DNA of 64,000 bases from Clostridiales bacterium PH28_bin88 (GCA_000987045.1 LAKY01000032.1:2923-66922); one strand, 5' to 3'; counted from the first letter of the stretch, positions 36,097 to 45,052 are shown. Numbers and translations are program-made. The notes: a model not told the origin generated them from the sequence alone.

Positions 36097-36848
36097 GCCT
36101 TGACCTCCTCCGGCAGGACGGAGAGTTCCTGTAATTCCTGCCTGTTGTACAAGCTGAGGACGTTGAAAACCAGCACTGTCAGCAGGCCTTCGCTGATGGC
36201 CAAAGGCACCTGGGTAATGGCAAAAACCCCCATGAATTTGCTAAAGGAAGCCATTACACCGCCGCTAGTAGCCGGGAAAGCCAGGGCCAACTGGAGGCTG
36301 GTGGTCACATAGGTCAACAGGTCCCCTAACGCGCTGGCCAGGAAGACCGATAGCCAGAGCGGCGCTCTTACTTTTTGGGTTAGCTTGTAAACCCCATATG
36401 CCGCCAGGGGGCCTACTACGGCCATGGAGAAGGTGTTGGCCCCTAGTGTGGTAATGCCGCCGTGGGCCAGGAGGATGGCCTGGAAGATCAGGACAATAGA
36501 GCCTATAACCGTCATGGCCGCAGGGCCGAACAGGATGGCGCCCAGCCCCACCCCCGTCGGGTGAGAGCAACTCCCCGTTACCGAGGGAAGCTTCAAAGCT
36601 GACAGAACAAAGGCGAAAGCCCCCGCCAGTCCCAGCAGCATCTTTAAGGAAGGGTTGCGTGTAACCGATTTTTGGATGGACCAGATGCCGGTTACCAGGA
36701 AAGGCAAGGTTATCATTGCCCAAAACCCGGCCCAGTTAAAGGGCAGAAACCCCTCCATGATGTGCATGGCCACTGCACTCCGGGGCAAAACCATAAAAGT
36801 CAGCATCAGGTAAGTGGCGACCAGAACGGTACACTTTCTTTTGGTCAC
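36093..36848 (-). CDS. cbiM: Cobalt transport protein CbiM
   Basis: A 251-residue S component with an N-terminal signal peptide whose likely cleavage (AVA|MHIMEG) exposes the metal-binding MHIMEGFLP terminus; the conserved [14 protein letters not shown] loop also fits. The GTG at 36848 has GAGGGGG upstream. First gene of cbiMNQO, behind a cobalamin riboswitch, so uptake should be repressed when cobalamin is plentiful. Confidence 0.93.
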   Translation of the reverse strand: MTKRKCTVLVATYLMLTFMVLPRSAVAMHIMEGFLPFNWAGFWAMITLPFLVTGIWSIQKSVTRNPSLKMLLGLAGAFAFVLSALKLPSVTGSCSHPTGVGLGAILFGPAAMTVIGSIVLIFQAILLAHGGITTLGANTFSMAVVGPLAAYGVYKLTQKVRAPLWLSVFLASALGDLLTYVTTSLQLALAFPATSGGVMASFSKFMGVFAITQVPLAISEGLLTVLVFNVLSLYNRQELQELSVLPEEVKA

Positions 36849-36932
36849 CGGAAATTCCCCCTCTCTACTTGTTGGACAAATTCTCCGTTTCACTTTTCTA
36901 TAGCCTCCTCTCCGGCAGATTCAGCCGGAAGC

Positions 36933-36965
36933 AGAAAACCCTCCGCTCGGACCGAGCAGAGGGCT
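36933..36965 (-). terminator. Intrinsic terminator of the cbiM cobalamin leader
   Basis: GCCCTCTGCTCG-gtc-CGAGCGGAGGGT followed by TTTCT on the minus strand, between the aptamer and cbiM. It is the same element as at 13540-13574, with compensating or tolerated base differences. Confidence 0.75.
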
Positions 36966-36996
36966 AACCGCCTGTAAGGTAATATACGCCAGGCAT
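36964..36996 (-). CDS. Ten-codon leader ORF of cobalamin leader, copy 2
   Basis: GGGAGGTGCATGCC precedes ATG with ten codons (MPGVYYLTGG) ending in TAG. It encodes the same peptide as copy 1; the stop differs (TAG versus TAA) but is kept. The stop codon overlaps the base of the terminator stem, so ribosomes here could affect terminator folding. Translation is unproven. Confidence 0.35.
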   Translation of the reverse strand: MPGVYYLTGG

Positions 36997-37039
36997 GGCA
37001 TGCACCTCCCTATCCGCGTAGGTACAGAGATCAAAATCA

Positions 37040-37215
37040 GAACGAGCAGGTTTCCTGGCTCGGGGTCATGGCCCACTTTACGCCTTCCCAGGCCCTAAAG
37101 GCCCAGTGGCATCATGCAAAGCGGCTCTCCCTTACAGTGGCGGGACCGCGCCAGACTCTCACTGGCTTCCCTTTTGTCCTGTCATGGGACAGGACCACTC
37201 ACTCCGGTTCCTATT
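37040..37215 (-). promoter_or_regulatory. Cobalamin riboswitch upstream of cbiMNQO
   Basis: The minus strand carries AGGGAAGCCAGTGAGA, GGCGCGGTCCCGCCACTGTA, ATGCCACTG, GGGAAGGC and GACCCCGAGCCAGGAAACC, the ordered conserved blocks of the cobalamin aptamer. A terminator hairpin follows and cbiM is the next gene, the standard arrangement. Confidence 0.95.
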
Positions 37216-37244
37216 AAGTTTTCGTCTTTAATATTAGTATTTTT

Positions 37245-37273
37245 ATCCTATCACAGTTCCCACTCCACGTCCA
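37245..37273 (-). promoter_or_regulatory. Candidate promoter of the cbiM leader
   Basis: TGGACG (37268-37273, minus strand) and TAGGAT (37245-37250) with a 17-base spacer, conserved with the copy at 13844-13872. Confidence 0.4.
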
Positions 37274-37522
37274 TACTTTTTTGAAGAAACACTCCTTAGT
37301 AGGAAAAGCCGCCTACCCCTCTCGGCCCGTGATAAACCCTGGTTTCATGGAAATAATAACTTCGTAAAGGCTGATGGCGAGGAAGTAGTCAAAGGGTGTA
37401 CTCCTCTGACATCAATGAAATTCTTAATCTAGGCTGGAAGGAAAGTTGGGATATGTGAAGAATAAAATATTAACAAGGACATCCTGAAGGGTGTTAGTTC
37501 GTTTTTTCTTTACGACTCAATC

Positions 37523-37590
37523 AGGGCCATGGAGGTCCACTCTCCGAAAGACAAGGAGGTGACTTTCGTGGCCCTTTGTGTTTTCTTCTA
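37523..37590 (+). promoter_or_regulatory. Structured leader with mini-ORF before second cbiM
   Basis: AGGGCCA at 37525 pairs with TGGCCCT at about 37577, enclosing GGAG/CTCC and GAAAG/CTTTC stems, and is followed by a T-rich TTGTGTTTTCTT. Within it AAGGAGGTGACTTTC precedes GTG and seven codons (ending at TAA near 37591). The arrangement looks like an attenuator or leader-peptide element. I cannot match it to a named riboswitch. Confidence 0.35.
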
Positions 37591-37653
37591 AGTGAAGACG
37601 GAAGATGTTTCCTTATGCTCTTAGAGAATGCGAGAAGAATGGAGGGAAATTTA

Positions 37654-38316
37654 ATGCACATACCCGATGGTTTTCTGGATCCTAAGGTATTAGCGACCAC
37701 TTCTGCTGCTTCAGCCTCCGCTATTGCGTGGTCCTTGCAAAAAGTCAAACAGAGTCTTGCTAATCGCCACGTTCCTACAATTGGGATGATGGCTGGCTTT
37801 ATCTTTGCAGCCCAGATGATCAATTTCCCGGTTGCCGGGGGCACTTCCGGGCACCTGATGGGAGCTGCTTTGGCAACGATACTGCTAGGACCGTTCAATT
37901 CTATACTGGTAATGTCCACGGTTCTGCTAATCCAGTGTCTCTTCTTTCAGGACGGTGGGCTGTTAGCCTTGGGGGCAAACATTTTTAACATGGCTATTGT
38001 AGGCACACTTACAGCCTACCTTTCCTATAGAGCAACAACATCCCTCTTTAAAGGGAGAGTGGGTGAAACAGTCGGAACCGTATTATCTGCTTGGACATCC
38101 ATAGTGGCTGCGGCGGCAGCGGCAAGTTTTGAAATAGCCTTATCGGGTTTCATCGGATTAAATGTGGTGCTGCCGGCTATGATGGGATGGCATATCTTAA
38201 TAGGATTAGGGGAAGCTTTAATCACTACTTGGGTTGTATTGTTTGTGAAAAAGGTGCTGCCAGAACTAAATATCTGGGCTCCGTCAGTCCTTTCGAAGGA
38301 AGGTGTTTCTTCGTGA
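37654..38316 (+). CDS. Second CbiM/NikM-type S component
   Basis: A 220-residue CbiM/NikM protein without a signal peptide; it starts directly with MHIPDGFLDPKV, the metal-binding N-terminus, after GGAGGGAAATTTA. Further family blocks are VAGGTSGHLMGAALATILLGP and FFQDGGLLALGANIFNMAIVG. It differs clearly from CbiM at 36.1-36.8 kb. With the PDGLE protein that follows it resembles NikMN, so nickel or cobalt is the probable ion. No dedicated Q and O genes follow; it may borrow those of cbiMNQO or act alone. Confidence 0.85.
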   Translation: MHIPDGFLDPKVLATTSAASASAIAWSLQKVKQSLANRHVPTIGMMAGFIFAAQMINFPVAGGTSGHLMGAALATILLGPFNSILVMSTVLLIQCLFFQDGGLLALGANIFNMAIVGTLTAYLSYRATTSLFKGRVGETVGTVLSAWTSIVAAAAAASFEIALSGFIGLNVVLPAMMGWHILIGLGEALITTWVVLFVKKVLPELNIWAPSVLSKEGVSS

Positions 38317-38627
38317 AAAATTCGCTTTTAATCTTTTTCCTTCTTGCCGTGGCAGTGGCAACTATTGCGTCCCCATTTGCCAGTTCCTTTCCGGATGGGT
38401 TGGAGCGGGTTGCTGAAGACCTGGGTTTCTTGTCGAGGAGTGAAGGCTACGAATTAGTCGCTTCCCCGATGCCGGATTACTCGATTCCGGGAATAGAAAA
38501 CGAGATTCTCAGTACGGCCATTTCAGGTTTGGTTGGTGTAATCATCACGGTAGCCGCGGTTTGGGGGTTAGGAAGGTTAGCCAGTAACAAAGGAAACTCT
38601 AATATCAAACGCCTGCATCACAGTTAA
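38313..38627 (+). CDS. PDGLE-domain NikN/CbiN-like protein
   Basis: A 104-residue protein with two hydrophobic segments (about 4-22 and 73-93) and the FPDGLERVAEDLGF motif of PDGLE-domain components of nickel/cobalt ECF transporters. It starts at a GTG overlapping the upstream stop (GTGA). It probably assists the adjacent S component. Confidence 0.82.
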   Translation: MKNSLLIFFLLAVAVATIASPFASSFPDGLERVAEDLGFLSRSEGYELVASPMPDYSIPGIENEILSTAISGLVGVIITVAAVWGLGRLASNKGNSNIKRLHHS

Positions 38628-38656
38628 TAATAATTAAACTGTCAGGAGACCAGAAC

Positions 38657-38692
38657 CAAAAAGGGGGACCAATGCTGAGGTCCCCCTTTTTG
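38657..38692 (+). terminator. Intrinsic terminator after NikMN-like genes
   Basis: AAAAAGGGGGACC-aatgctga-GGTCCCCCTTTTT is a perfect stem with T-run; its symmetry lets it also terminate the convergent mogA transcript. Confidence 0.9.
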
Positions 38693-38744
38693 GTAACAAT
38701 CGCTTTCACCCGTAAGCCTAAAAGCATCTGCTTTCAAATTTAAC

Positions 38745-39257
38745 TTAGCGGTTCGCCTCGCGCGCACACTCCCCGGCCTCGCCTTTAAGAATGGCAATGC
38801 CGTGAGGAAGGGCCGGGAGGATGGCCTCCAGGCACTCCCTTACCCCTTTGGGGCTGCCCGGGAGGTTGACGATGAGGGTCTTGCCCCGGATGCCCGCTAC
38901 CGCCCTGGACAACATAGCCTGGGGAGTGTGTTTCAGGCTCTCCAGCCGCATGGCCTCAGCCAAGCCCGGTACAAGCCGTTCCACCACGTCCCTGGTGGCC
39001 TCCGGGGTAACGTCCCGGGGCGCGAACCCCGTGCCACCCGTGGTGAGCACCAGATCCAGGCACAAGGTATCACTGAACTCCACCAGTTTTTCTTTAAGTA
39101 ATTCCCGCTCGTCGGGTACAATGGCGTAGGCCTCCACCTGCCCGCCGATGCGGGAGATGACTTCCCGGATCACCTGGGAACTGGTATCCTCCCGCTCTCC
39201 CCGGGAACCCTTGTCGCTGGCGGTGATGATCCCTACCGTGAAGCTTCCTGCTACCAT
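38745..39257 (-). CDS. mogA: Molybdopterin adenylyltransferase
   Basis: A 170-residue MogA/MoaB-family protein with [18 protein letters not shown] at the N-terminus, [18 protein letters not shown] in the MPT-binding site and [13 protein letters not shown] near the C-terminus. It adenylates molybdopterin before metal insertion by MoeA. It overlaps the moaC end by seven bases. Confidence 0.93.
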   Translation of the reverse strand: MVAGSFTVGIITASDKGSRGEREDTSSQVIREVISRIGGQVEAYAIVPDERELLKEKLVEFSDTLCLDLVLTTGGTGFAPRDVTPEATRDVVERLVPGLAEAMRLESLKHTPQAMLSRAVAGIRGKTLIVNLPGSPKGVRECLEAILPALPHGIAILKGEAGECAREANR

Positions 39258-39742
39258 GGTCTTTCACCCTCCCTTTCCCAGGTGCCGCTTTTGCCGCCGC
39301 TCTTCTTTACCAAACGCACCTCACCGATGGTCATACCCTTTTCCGCCGCCTTGCACATATCGTAGATGGTGAGAGCGGCTACCGATACCGCGGTGAGCGC
39401 TTCCATTTCCACCCCGGTTTTCCCGGTGGTTCCGACCCGCGCCTCGATATGCACACAACTTCTGTCACGGTCCAGCTGAAAGTCCACATTGACCGCGGTA
39501 AGCATCAACGGGTGGCACATGGGGATCAGTTCACCGGTTTTCTTGGCTGCCATGATTCCCGCAACCCGGGCTACGCCCAGCACGTCTCCCTTGGCCATGC
39601 CTCCCCGCTCCACCAGGGCGAGGGTTTCCTGGCTCATGGTGACGCTCCCGCGGGCCACCGCCTCCCGCTGGGTATCCTCTTTGGCGCCCACGTCCACCAT
39701 CCGCGCCCGCCCGGCGGCATCGAAGTGTGTCAACTCACCCAT
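39251..39742 (-). CDS. moaC: Cyclic pyranopterin monophosphate synthase
   Basis: A 163-residue Moa[42 protein letters not shown] and [22 protein letters not shown] motifs are complete, including the catalytic lysines and histidines. It converts the MoaA product to cPMP in molybdopterin synthesis. GGGGGTGACGGT precedes the ATG. moaA itself is not in the window. Confidence 0.95.
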   Translation of the reverse strand: MGELTHFDAAGRARMVDVGAKEDTQREAVARGSVTMSQETLALVERGGMAKGDVLGVARVAGIMAAKKTGELIPMCHPLMLTAVNVDFQLDRDRSCVHIEARVGTTGKTGVEMEALTAVSVAALTIYDMCKAAEKGMTIGEVRLVKKSGGKSGTWEREGERPW

Positions 39743-39772
39743 ACCGTCACCCCCATATTTGTGAAATGGTCA

Positions 39773-41704
39773 CTAGCCACTATAAACTACCTGGCCGCAA
39801 TCCCGTAAATCGTAGCCACCCATGGCTTCCACCTGCCGGCGGAAGTCCTCCTCTTGCAGTATCTCCAACAGCCGGCGTATCCCAGGGGTTTCCCGGTGCT
39901 CCAGCGGGATGCAGAGGTCGTAGCGTTCCTCGGTCACCGGGATAAAGTCCAGCCCCAGCGCTTGGGCGGCCGCCAGGATGCCCATGCCGGCATCGGCGGA
40001 ACCGCTGGCCACCGCCACCGCCACCGCCAGGTGGGTAAATTCTTCCCGGTCATACCCCTGGACGGCGCCACGGTCGATGCCCTCCCGCTCCAGCAGGTAG
40101 TCCAGGAGGATGCGGGTACCAGCTCCCCGCTGCCGGTTGACGAACCGGATGCCGGGCCGCGCCAGGTCAGCCAGGCGGTTGATGCCTGCCGGGTTCCCCT
40201 TGGCCACCATCAATCCCTGCTGGCGGTAAGCCAGGTTGACCAGTACCGCTTCCTCTCCCGGCAGGTACAACGGAATGTAGGTTTCATTGTAGGTTCCCGT
40301 AGCCGGGTCCAGCAGGTGTACACCGGCGCAGTGGGCCTCGCCCCGCCGCAACGCCACCAGGCCGCCCAGGCTGCCCACGTTAGCGGAACTGAGCGTTAGC
40401 TCCGGGAAGCGGCGGTGCAGGTGGTGGGCCAGTACGTCCAGGCTGAGGTCGTGGCTGCCGATTACCACCACCGCCTGCAGGATCTCTTCCGCGGGGCGCA
40501 GCAGTTCGATTTGCACCTCTTCCCCGGCGGCGAAGCCTTCCGACAGCCGGGGCACCCGCAGGATGCCGTCCGCGCGCATGAGGGAGGTGATGACCCCCGC
40601 CCCGCGGGAGATGGGAGTGGCGATGACCCTATCCCCTACCCGCCCCAGCTTCACCCGCAGGAATTCCTCTTGCCCCAGGGGTGAGTATACCTTCCGCGCC
40701 AGGCGGGCAGCCAGCTTGGGCCTTTCCGGCAGCGGGAGACCGAGTTTATGGTAGACCACCGGTTTCACGAACAGTTCGCAGGCCAGGGCGGCAGAAACCG
40801 GGTAACCGGGAATACCCACCACGCCCTTACCCCTCACCGTCCCCAGGATCACCGGTTTGCCCGGCTTGATGGCCACTCCGTGGGTAAAGACCTCGCCCAG
40901 TTCGCGCACGACCGCGGCGGTAAAATCCTCTCTACCCGCCGAGGACCCCGCATTCACCAGCACCAGGTCCGCTTCCTCCACCGCCTGGAGCAGGCGTGCC
41001 CGCAGGTCGGCGGGGTGGTCGCGAGTAATGGGGAACCGCACCGCCTGGCCTCCCCATTGTTGGACCAGAGCGGCCAGCACATGGCTGTTGTACTCCAAGA
41101 TCTGGCCCGGTCTTGGAGATTCCCCGGCGGGAATCAACTCATCTCCCGTCGGCAGGACGGCTACCCGCGGGCGAGTATGCACGAGCACCTCTCTCACTCC
41201 GCCGGCCATCAATCCCCCCAGGTCGTAGGGTCCGATCAGGTGATGACCGGGGAGCAGCATCTCCGCCACCACTACGTCCTCGCCCACTTGCCGCACATGT
41301 TGACCCGGAGCCACTGCCGCTGTCACTTCCACCATCCCGTCACGGGGATAGGCCAGGTCTTCAGCCATCACCACCGCGTCGAACCCCTCAGGCAAGGGAT
41401 CTCCGGTATCGACCTCGATCGCTTCCGATCCCAGCCGCAGCTCCTTGGGGCTGGTCTCCGCCGCCCCGAAGGTCTCCCATGAACGCATCGCCACCCCATC
41501 CATGGCCGCGGCCGCGTAGTGAGGCGAAGAAATGGCGGCATACACCGGGGCGGCGGTAACCCGCTCCACCGCCTGGTCTACCGCCACCAATTCCGGTTCC
41601 CCGGGTTGAAGGGCGCCGAGACGCTCCAGCCGGGTAAGAAAACCGGCCAGGGCGTCTTCCAGTGGTTGATTATCCAGATAGACCTTTCTGGCAGTCATTC
41701 CCAT
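39773..41704 (-). CDS. MoeA fused to a periplasmic-binding-like domain
   Basis: About 643 residues. The N-terminal 400 residues are a MoeA (molybdopterin molybdenumtransferase) with VNAGSSAGREDFT and KPVILGTVRGKGVVGIPGYPVSA. The C-terminal 220 residues (from about VVVIGSHDLSLDVLAHHL) are a PBP-like LysR-substrate/ModA-type domain (PF12727 type), with INRQRGAGTRILLDYLLE-like ligand-site sequence. Such fusions are known; the PBP part is thought to bind an oxyanion or pterin, but this is not established. The ATG at 41704 has AAAGGA upstream; 41698 is an alternative. Confidence 0.88.
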   Translation of the reverse strand: MGMTARKVYLDNQPLEDALAGFLTRLERLGALQPGEPELVAVDQAVERVTAAPVYAAISSPHYAAAAMDGVAMRSWETFGAAETSPKELRLGSEAIEVDTGDPLPEGFDAVVMAEDLAYPRDGMVEVTAAVAPGQHVRQVGEDVVVAEMLLPGHHLIGPYDLGGLMAGGVREVLVHTRPRVAVLPTGDELIPAGESPRPGQILEYNSHVLAALVQQWGGQAVRFPITRDHPADLRARLLQAVEEADLVLVNAGSSAGREDFTAAVVRELGEVFTHGVAIKPGKPVILGTVRGKGVVGIPGYPVSAALACELFVKPVVYHKLGLPLPERPKLAARLARKVYSPLGQEEFLRVKLGRVGDRVIATPISRGAGVITSLMRADGILRVPRLSEGFAAGEEVQIELLRPAEEILQAVVVIGSHDLSLDVLAHHLHRRFPELTLSSANVGSLGGLVALRRGEAHCAGVHLLDPATGTYNETYIPLYLPGEEAVLVNLAYRQQGLMVAKGNPAGINRLADLARPGIRFVNRQRGAGTRILLDYLLEREGIDRGAVQGYDREEFTHLAVAVAVASGSADAGMGILAAAQALGLDFIPVTEERYDLCIPLEHRETPGIRRLLEILQEEDFRRQVEAMGGYDLRDCGQVVYSG

Positions 41705-41783
41705 CACCATTCCTTTAGCTAGAGTGCGGAAAAAGATATACAAGCCTGGAGCGTCAAGGATCTCCGATTTATTGGCGGGACTC

Positions 41784-43007
41784 CTAGTACAATTGTACCT
41801 TTACCACCGTACCGGCCAGCAATCCCTCCTGCTCCAGCGGGATGACGATTTCTCCTTCGGCTTTCACCATAACAGAAATTAAGCCGGATTTCCCCAGCAC
41901 AGGTTCCGCCCACAATTCGCCGTCTACTTCCTTGAAGCGGACCCTGACATGGTCTTCCCTGCCGGCCCCGGACGCCAGATTCCTTGAAAGCTTAGCCCGT
42001 GCCACCCGTTGGGTGAAGCAGTTGTATTCGCCGCACACCAATAACGGGCGGACCAGCAGGTCAAACACCACCATGGCCGAAGCGGGATGTCCCGGCAGTC
42101 CAAATATCAGCTTGTCCCCTGAGACGGCGGCAATGGTAGGCTTGCCGGGGCGCAGGGAAATCCCGTGAAACAGGATGCCCGGTTGACCTAAAGATTCCAG
42201 CACCCCGACGGTGAAGTCGCGGGTCCCCACCGAACTGCCCCCGGAAATGAGCACCAGGTCGTTCTCCGCCGCCGCCTTTTCGACAGAGGCCTTCAGGGCT
42301 GCAAACTGATCCGGAATAATACCGTAAAGCGCAGGCTTACCACCGCTGTCCTCCACCATGGCGTGCAAAGTATAGGAGTTGATATCCCTCACCTGGCCGG
42401 GGGCGGGGGTAACTCCCGGCGCGACCACTTCGTTTCCGGTAGAGATAATTCCCACCCGCAAAGGCAGGTAAACCTCCAGCTCCTCCACGCCCACAGCCGC
42501 CAGTATCCCTATGTCTTGAGGGCGTATCCGGTGGTTTTGGGCTAACACCTCTTCCCCCGATGCCACGTCCTCACCGCGGCGCACCAGGTTTTCCCCCGGG
42601 GCTACAGGTCGGTTGACAGCTATTGTGGTCTGGCCCAACCATTCGGTATGTTCCAGCATCACCACCGCGTCGGCGCCTTCCGGCAGCATTCCGCCGGTGG
42701 CAATCTGCGCGGCTTGCCCTGACTTCAACCGTATCCCCGCCGCCTGGCCCATGGCCACCTCACCCGCCACCTCCAGGTACGACGGTAATCCCTCGGAGGC
42801 CCCGAAGGTGTCCGCCGCCAGCACCGCAAAACCGTCTACCGTAGAACGGTCAAAGCCGGGCACATCCCCGGGGGAGGTTATCGTAGCAGCAAGTACCTTT
42901 GCCAGGGCGCCTGTCAAAGGCACTTGCTCCGTTTTCCGTTGCGGATGCCAGTGGCGCCGGATCAAGTCCTGGGCTTCCTTGACGGTGACTACTTTAAACA
43001 ACTCCAA
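41784..43007 (-). CDS. moeA: Molybdopterin molybdenumtransferase
   Basis: A 407-residue MoeA without fusion: DVPGFDRSTVDGFAV (PDNSAMDGYA equivalent), LISGGSSVGTRDFT and KPTIAAVSGDKLIFGLPGHPASA are all present. The start is a TTG eight bases after AAGGAGG. It inserts molybdenum or tungsten into adenylylated molybdopterin. With the fused MoeA next door the organism has two paralogues, as often seen where both Mo and W enzymes are made. Confidence 0.93.
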   Translation of the reverse strand: MELFKVVTVKEAQDLIRRHWHPQRKTEQVPLTGALAKVLAATITSPGDVPGFDRSTVDGFAVLAADTFGASEGLPSYLEVAGEVAMGQAAGIRLKSGQAAQIATGGMLPEGADAVVMLEHTEWLGQTTIAVNRPVAPGENLVRRGEDVASGEEVLAQNHRIRPQDIGILAAVGVEELEVYLPLRVGIISTGNEVVAPGVTPAPGQVRDINSYTLHAMVEDSGGKPALYGIIPDQFAALKASVEKAAAENDLVLISGGSSVGTRDFTVGVLESLGQPGILFHGISLRPGKPTIAAVSGDKLIFGLPGHPASAMVVFDLLVRPLLVCGEYNCFTQRVARAKLSRNLASGAGREDHVRVRFKEVDGELWAEPVLGKSGLISVMVKAEGEIVIPLEQEGLLAGTVVKVQLY

Positions 43008-43030
43008 CGCATGCTACCTCCTTACAAGAG

Positions 43031-43112
43031 GCTGGAAGCAAGAGGCAGGAAGCAAGATTACCTGTTTGGAATTGGCTGCCCCAGTTCCTTCTTCTGCTCT
43101 TGCTTCCTACCG
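43031..43112. repeat. Inverted repeat of GGAAGCAAGAG units
   Basis: GGAAGCAAGAGGCAGGAAGCAAG at the left and CTCTTGCTTCC at the right form an inverted repeat with an extra direct copy of GGAAGCAAGA. It lies in the moeA leader. Purine-rich runs of this type are common spacer repeats; no function is assigned. Confidence 0.5.
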
Positions 43113-43186
43113 CAATTCTATTCCTCTATTTTCGATCGCTTTTCCTAATTCGGCAAGTGGAGAGAACAACACTTTTGAAGTCAATT

Positions 43187-43366
43187 CTAAAAGCAGCCCA
43201 ACTGGCAGGCGCAGATCTTGATCCCCAGCAAGTCAGCCGCCCGTCCCACTTCGATGAGGGGGGCCCCCAGGGTGGCGGCCAGTTGGTGGGCTTTCTCACA
43301 GGTAATCCTCCCGTCTTGGGCCGCTTCTTCAACAGCCTTCAACACTTCCTGGCGCACTTCTTCCAT
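43187..43366 (-). CDS. Small conserved CQLGCF protein associated with molybdopterin genes
   Basis: A 59-residue protein starting at an ATG with AAGGAGG upstream. It has a helical body (MEEVRQEVLKAVEEAAQDG...) and the C-terminal tail IKICACQLGCF, which I recognise as a conserved ending of small proteins in anaerobic Firmicutes found near molybdopterin or formate dehydrogenase genes. The three cysteines could bind metal or sulfur. Function is unknown. It precedes moeA in the same direction. Confidence 0.65.
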   Translation of the reverse strand: MEEVRQEVLKAVEEAAQDGRITCEKAHQLAATLGAPLIEVGRAADLLGIKICACQLGCF

Positions 43367-43394
43367 GTGCTGAAACCTCCTTGCTAATTGTAAA

Positions 43395-43452
43395 CTTTTG
43401 CAGATATATGAAAACCGGGCCGGCAATCTTGACGATTTACCGGGCCCGGCCC
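43395..43452 (-). terminator. GC-rich hairpin with TTTT upstream of the CQLGCF gene
   Basis: The minus strand reads GCCGGGCCCGG...CCGGCCCGG followed by TTTT, a terminator-like element just before the ribosome site of the small gene. It could terminate an upstream transcript or act in attenuation. Confidence 0.45.
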
Positions 43453-44004
43453 ATGTCCTGTGTCAAGACTCCTTTCCAATCGCGGGGGGCGCAGCGGTTT
43501 CCCGCTGTGCCTTCCTACCTGACGGTAGTAGACCGGCAGCCATGGCCACAAAGAGCGCTGTGATAAACTTCGCCTGGCAGTTCGGTCGTCGGTCGTCAGG
43601 GAGCAGGTAGCGGGATATCATCCCGTTCCTTGGTTCTCCCGACGTCTGACGTCTGACCTCCAACTTCTGAATTGCCATGCTCGTTTCTGACAGCGCTGTT
43701 ACCGCGCTTTAGGCTTCACCGGTTCGGAGACACATTTTCAATTTTGTATTCTACATAAATTTTTATTCGTGTTATTCCAAGGATGTCCTGCTACAACCGC
43801 CGCATTATTAAAAAAAAATTCCGTTCCCAGCTCCCCGCACCGCTTTAGTAAATTATTCAATCAGCATCACCATTCGTGCATACCTTTGACACTGGTTTAA
43901 CTCTTTTTGCATAACCTGCTACCAGGAAGCACTGTGACTAATAGTGGCAAAGGGGCTGCCCGGAACGATTGATGCAAATCAAAGTTGGACAAGGAGGTAA
44001 CAGA
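43427..44004. other. Intergenic stretch with short direct repeats
   Basis: Contains a 71-codon minus frame (43463-43678) without a clear ribosome site or recognisable family, and a run of direct repeats (GTCAGACGTCAGACGTCGG on the minus strand, about 43635-43655) like the spacer repeats common in these genomes. No gene is supported. Confidence 0.4.
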
Positions 44005-44871
44005 ATGAAAATCGGTTTAGCGCTGGGGGGAGGGTCCCTGCGGGGCGCCGCCCACATCGGCGTGCTGCAAGTCCTGCTGGATAACGGTATCGTACCTGAC
44101 ATCGTGGCCGGAACCAGTGCCGGCAGCATCATCACGGGATTTTACGCAGCCGGGTTTTCCCCCGGGCAGATGACCGACTGGTTAAGGGAAACCACCAAAG
44201 GTTGGTGCAACTACGAGAAGGCTGTTGCCCAAAACCTGTTCCGCTCGCGGCGCGGCCTGCTCCCTTCTCTTCCCCTGGGGCTGATTCAGGGCAAATCCCT
44301 GGAGCGGATGGCGTTGTCCGCCATCGGTCGGAAGACCTTCTCCCAGCTAAAGCTCCCCGCGGCGGTGGTGACCACTGACCTTTATACCGGCCAAGGAGTG
44401 GTCTTTACTTCCCGGGAAACGATGCCTCAGCAGCCGTTAAGGGGCATGGTGTTTACCCACGAGGGGGAAGTGGTGGAGTCTATCCGGGCCAGCATTGCCA
44501 TACCCGGGGTTTTTACCCCCAAGAAGATCGGGAAACGCACCCTGGTAGACGGGGGCCTGGTGGACAACGTCCCTGCCGATGTGGTGAAACATTTAGGCGC
44601 GGATGTGGTCATCGCCGTTGACCTGGGGTTCCAGGTCCAACAGACCACCCCGTTTAAGAACATGATTCAGGTACTGGTACAGAGCGCGGACATCATGGGC
44701 CAGCGGATTACCGACCAGGTACTAGGCCAGTACGCTGACGTGGTCTTGCATCCCGAAACGGGTGGCGCCGGACTGTTGGACTTCGGCAAGATACCTGCCA
44801 TGATCCAGGCCGGTGTAGCGGAAGCAACCCGCCGCCTACCGGAAATCAAATCTGCTATACAGCTGGTTTAG
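44005..44871 (+). CDS. Patatin-like phospholipase/esterase (RssA type)
   Basis: A 288-residue patatin-like hydrolase. The oxyanion-hole GGGSLRGAAHIG, the nucleophile motif GTSAGS (Ser about residue 38) and the catalytic aspartate in VDGGLVDNVP are present. It is cytoplasmic or membrane-associated and likely cleaves acyl esters. The ATG at 44005 has AAGGAGGTAACAG upstream, better than the ATG at 43969. Confidence 0.9.
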   Translation: MKIGLALGGGSLRGAAHIGVLQVLLDNGIVPDIVAGTSAGSIITGFYAAGFSPGQMTDWLRETTKGWCNYEKAVAQNLFRSRRGLLPSLPLGLIQGKSLERMALSAIGRKTFSQLKLPAAVVTTDLYTGQGVVFTSRETMPQQPLRGMVFTHEGEVVESIRASIAIPGVFTPKKIGKRTLVDGGLVDNVPADVVKHLGADVVIAVDLGFQVQQTTPFKNMIQVLVQSADIMGQRITDQVLGQYADVVLHPETGGAGLLDFGKIPAMIQAGVAEATRRLPEIKSAIQLV

Positions 44872-44934
44872 CTTCTCCATCCAGGACTACATCCTTGTTA
44901 TTCCTACTTATATGAGTTGTTCTACCCACCTTTA

Positions 44935-44970
44935 AAAAGGGCTCCTTCCCAAGCGGAAGGAGCCTTTTAA
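44935..44970 (+). terminator. Intrinsic terminator after the patatin-like gene
   Basis: AAAGGGCTCCTTCC-caagc-GGAAGGAGCC followed by TTTT. Confidence 0.85.
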
Positions 44971-45052
44971 TGGTGAATGGGCTTTAACATCGCGGTATCA
45001 TGAAATCGCGGCCGGATATCATCGTACTGAAGCCGGGACGGATCGCCCGGGG

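Noticed and set aside
36672..36977. Plus-strand frame over the cbiM start and leader
   Set aside because: Antisense to cbiM and its terminator; no ribosome site.
37310..37653. NiCo riboswitch upstream of the second cbiM
   Set aside because: The conserved four-way junction blocks were not found; only a simple enclosed stem and a mini-ORF.
43463..43678. 71-codon minus-strand ORF
   Set aside because: No clear ribosome site, contains simple repeats, and no recognisable family.
43400..43740. Moco or tungsten-cofactor riboswitch upstream of the molybdopterin genes
   Set aside because: I looked for the conserved Moco-RNA segments and could not align them; only a terminator-like hairpin and repeats are visible.
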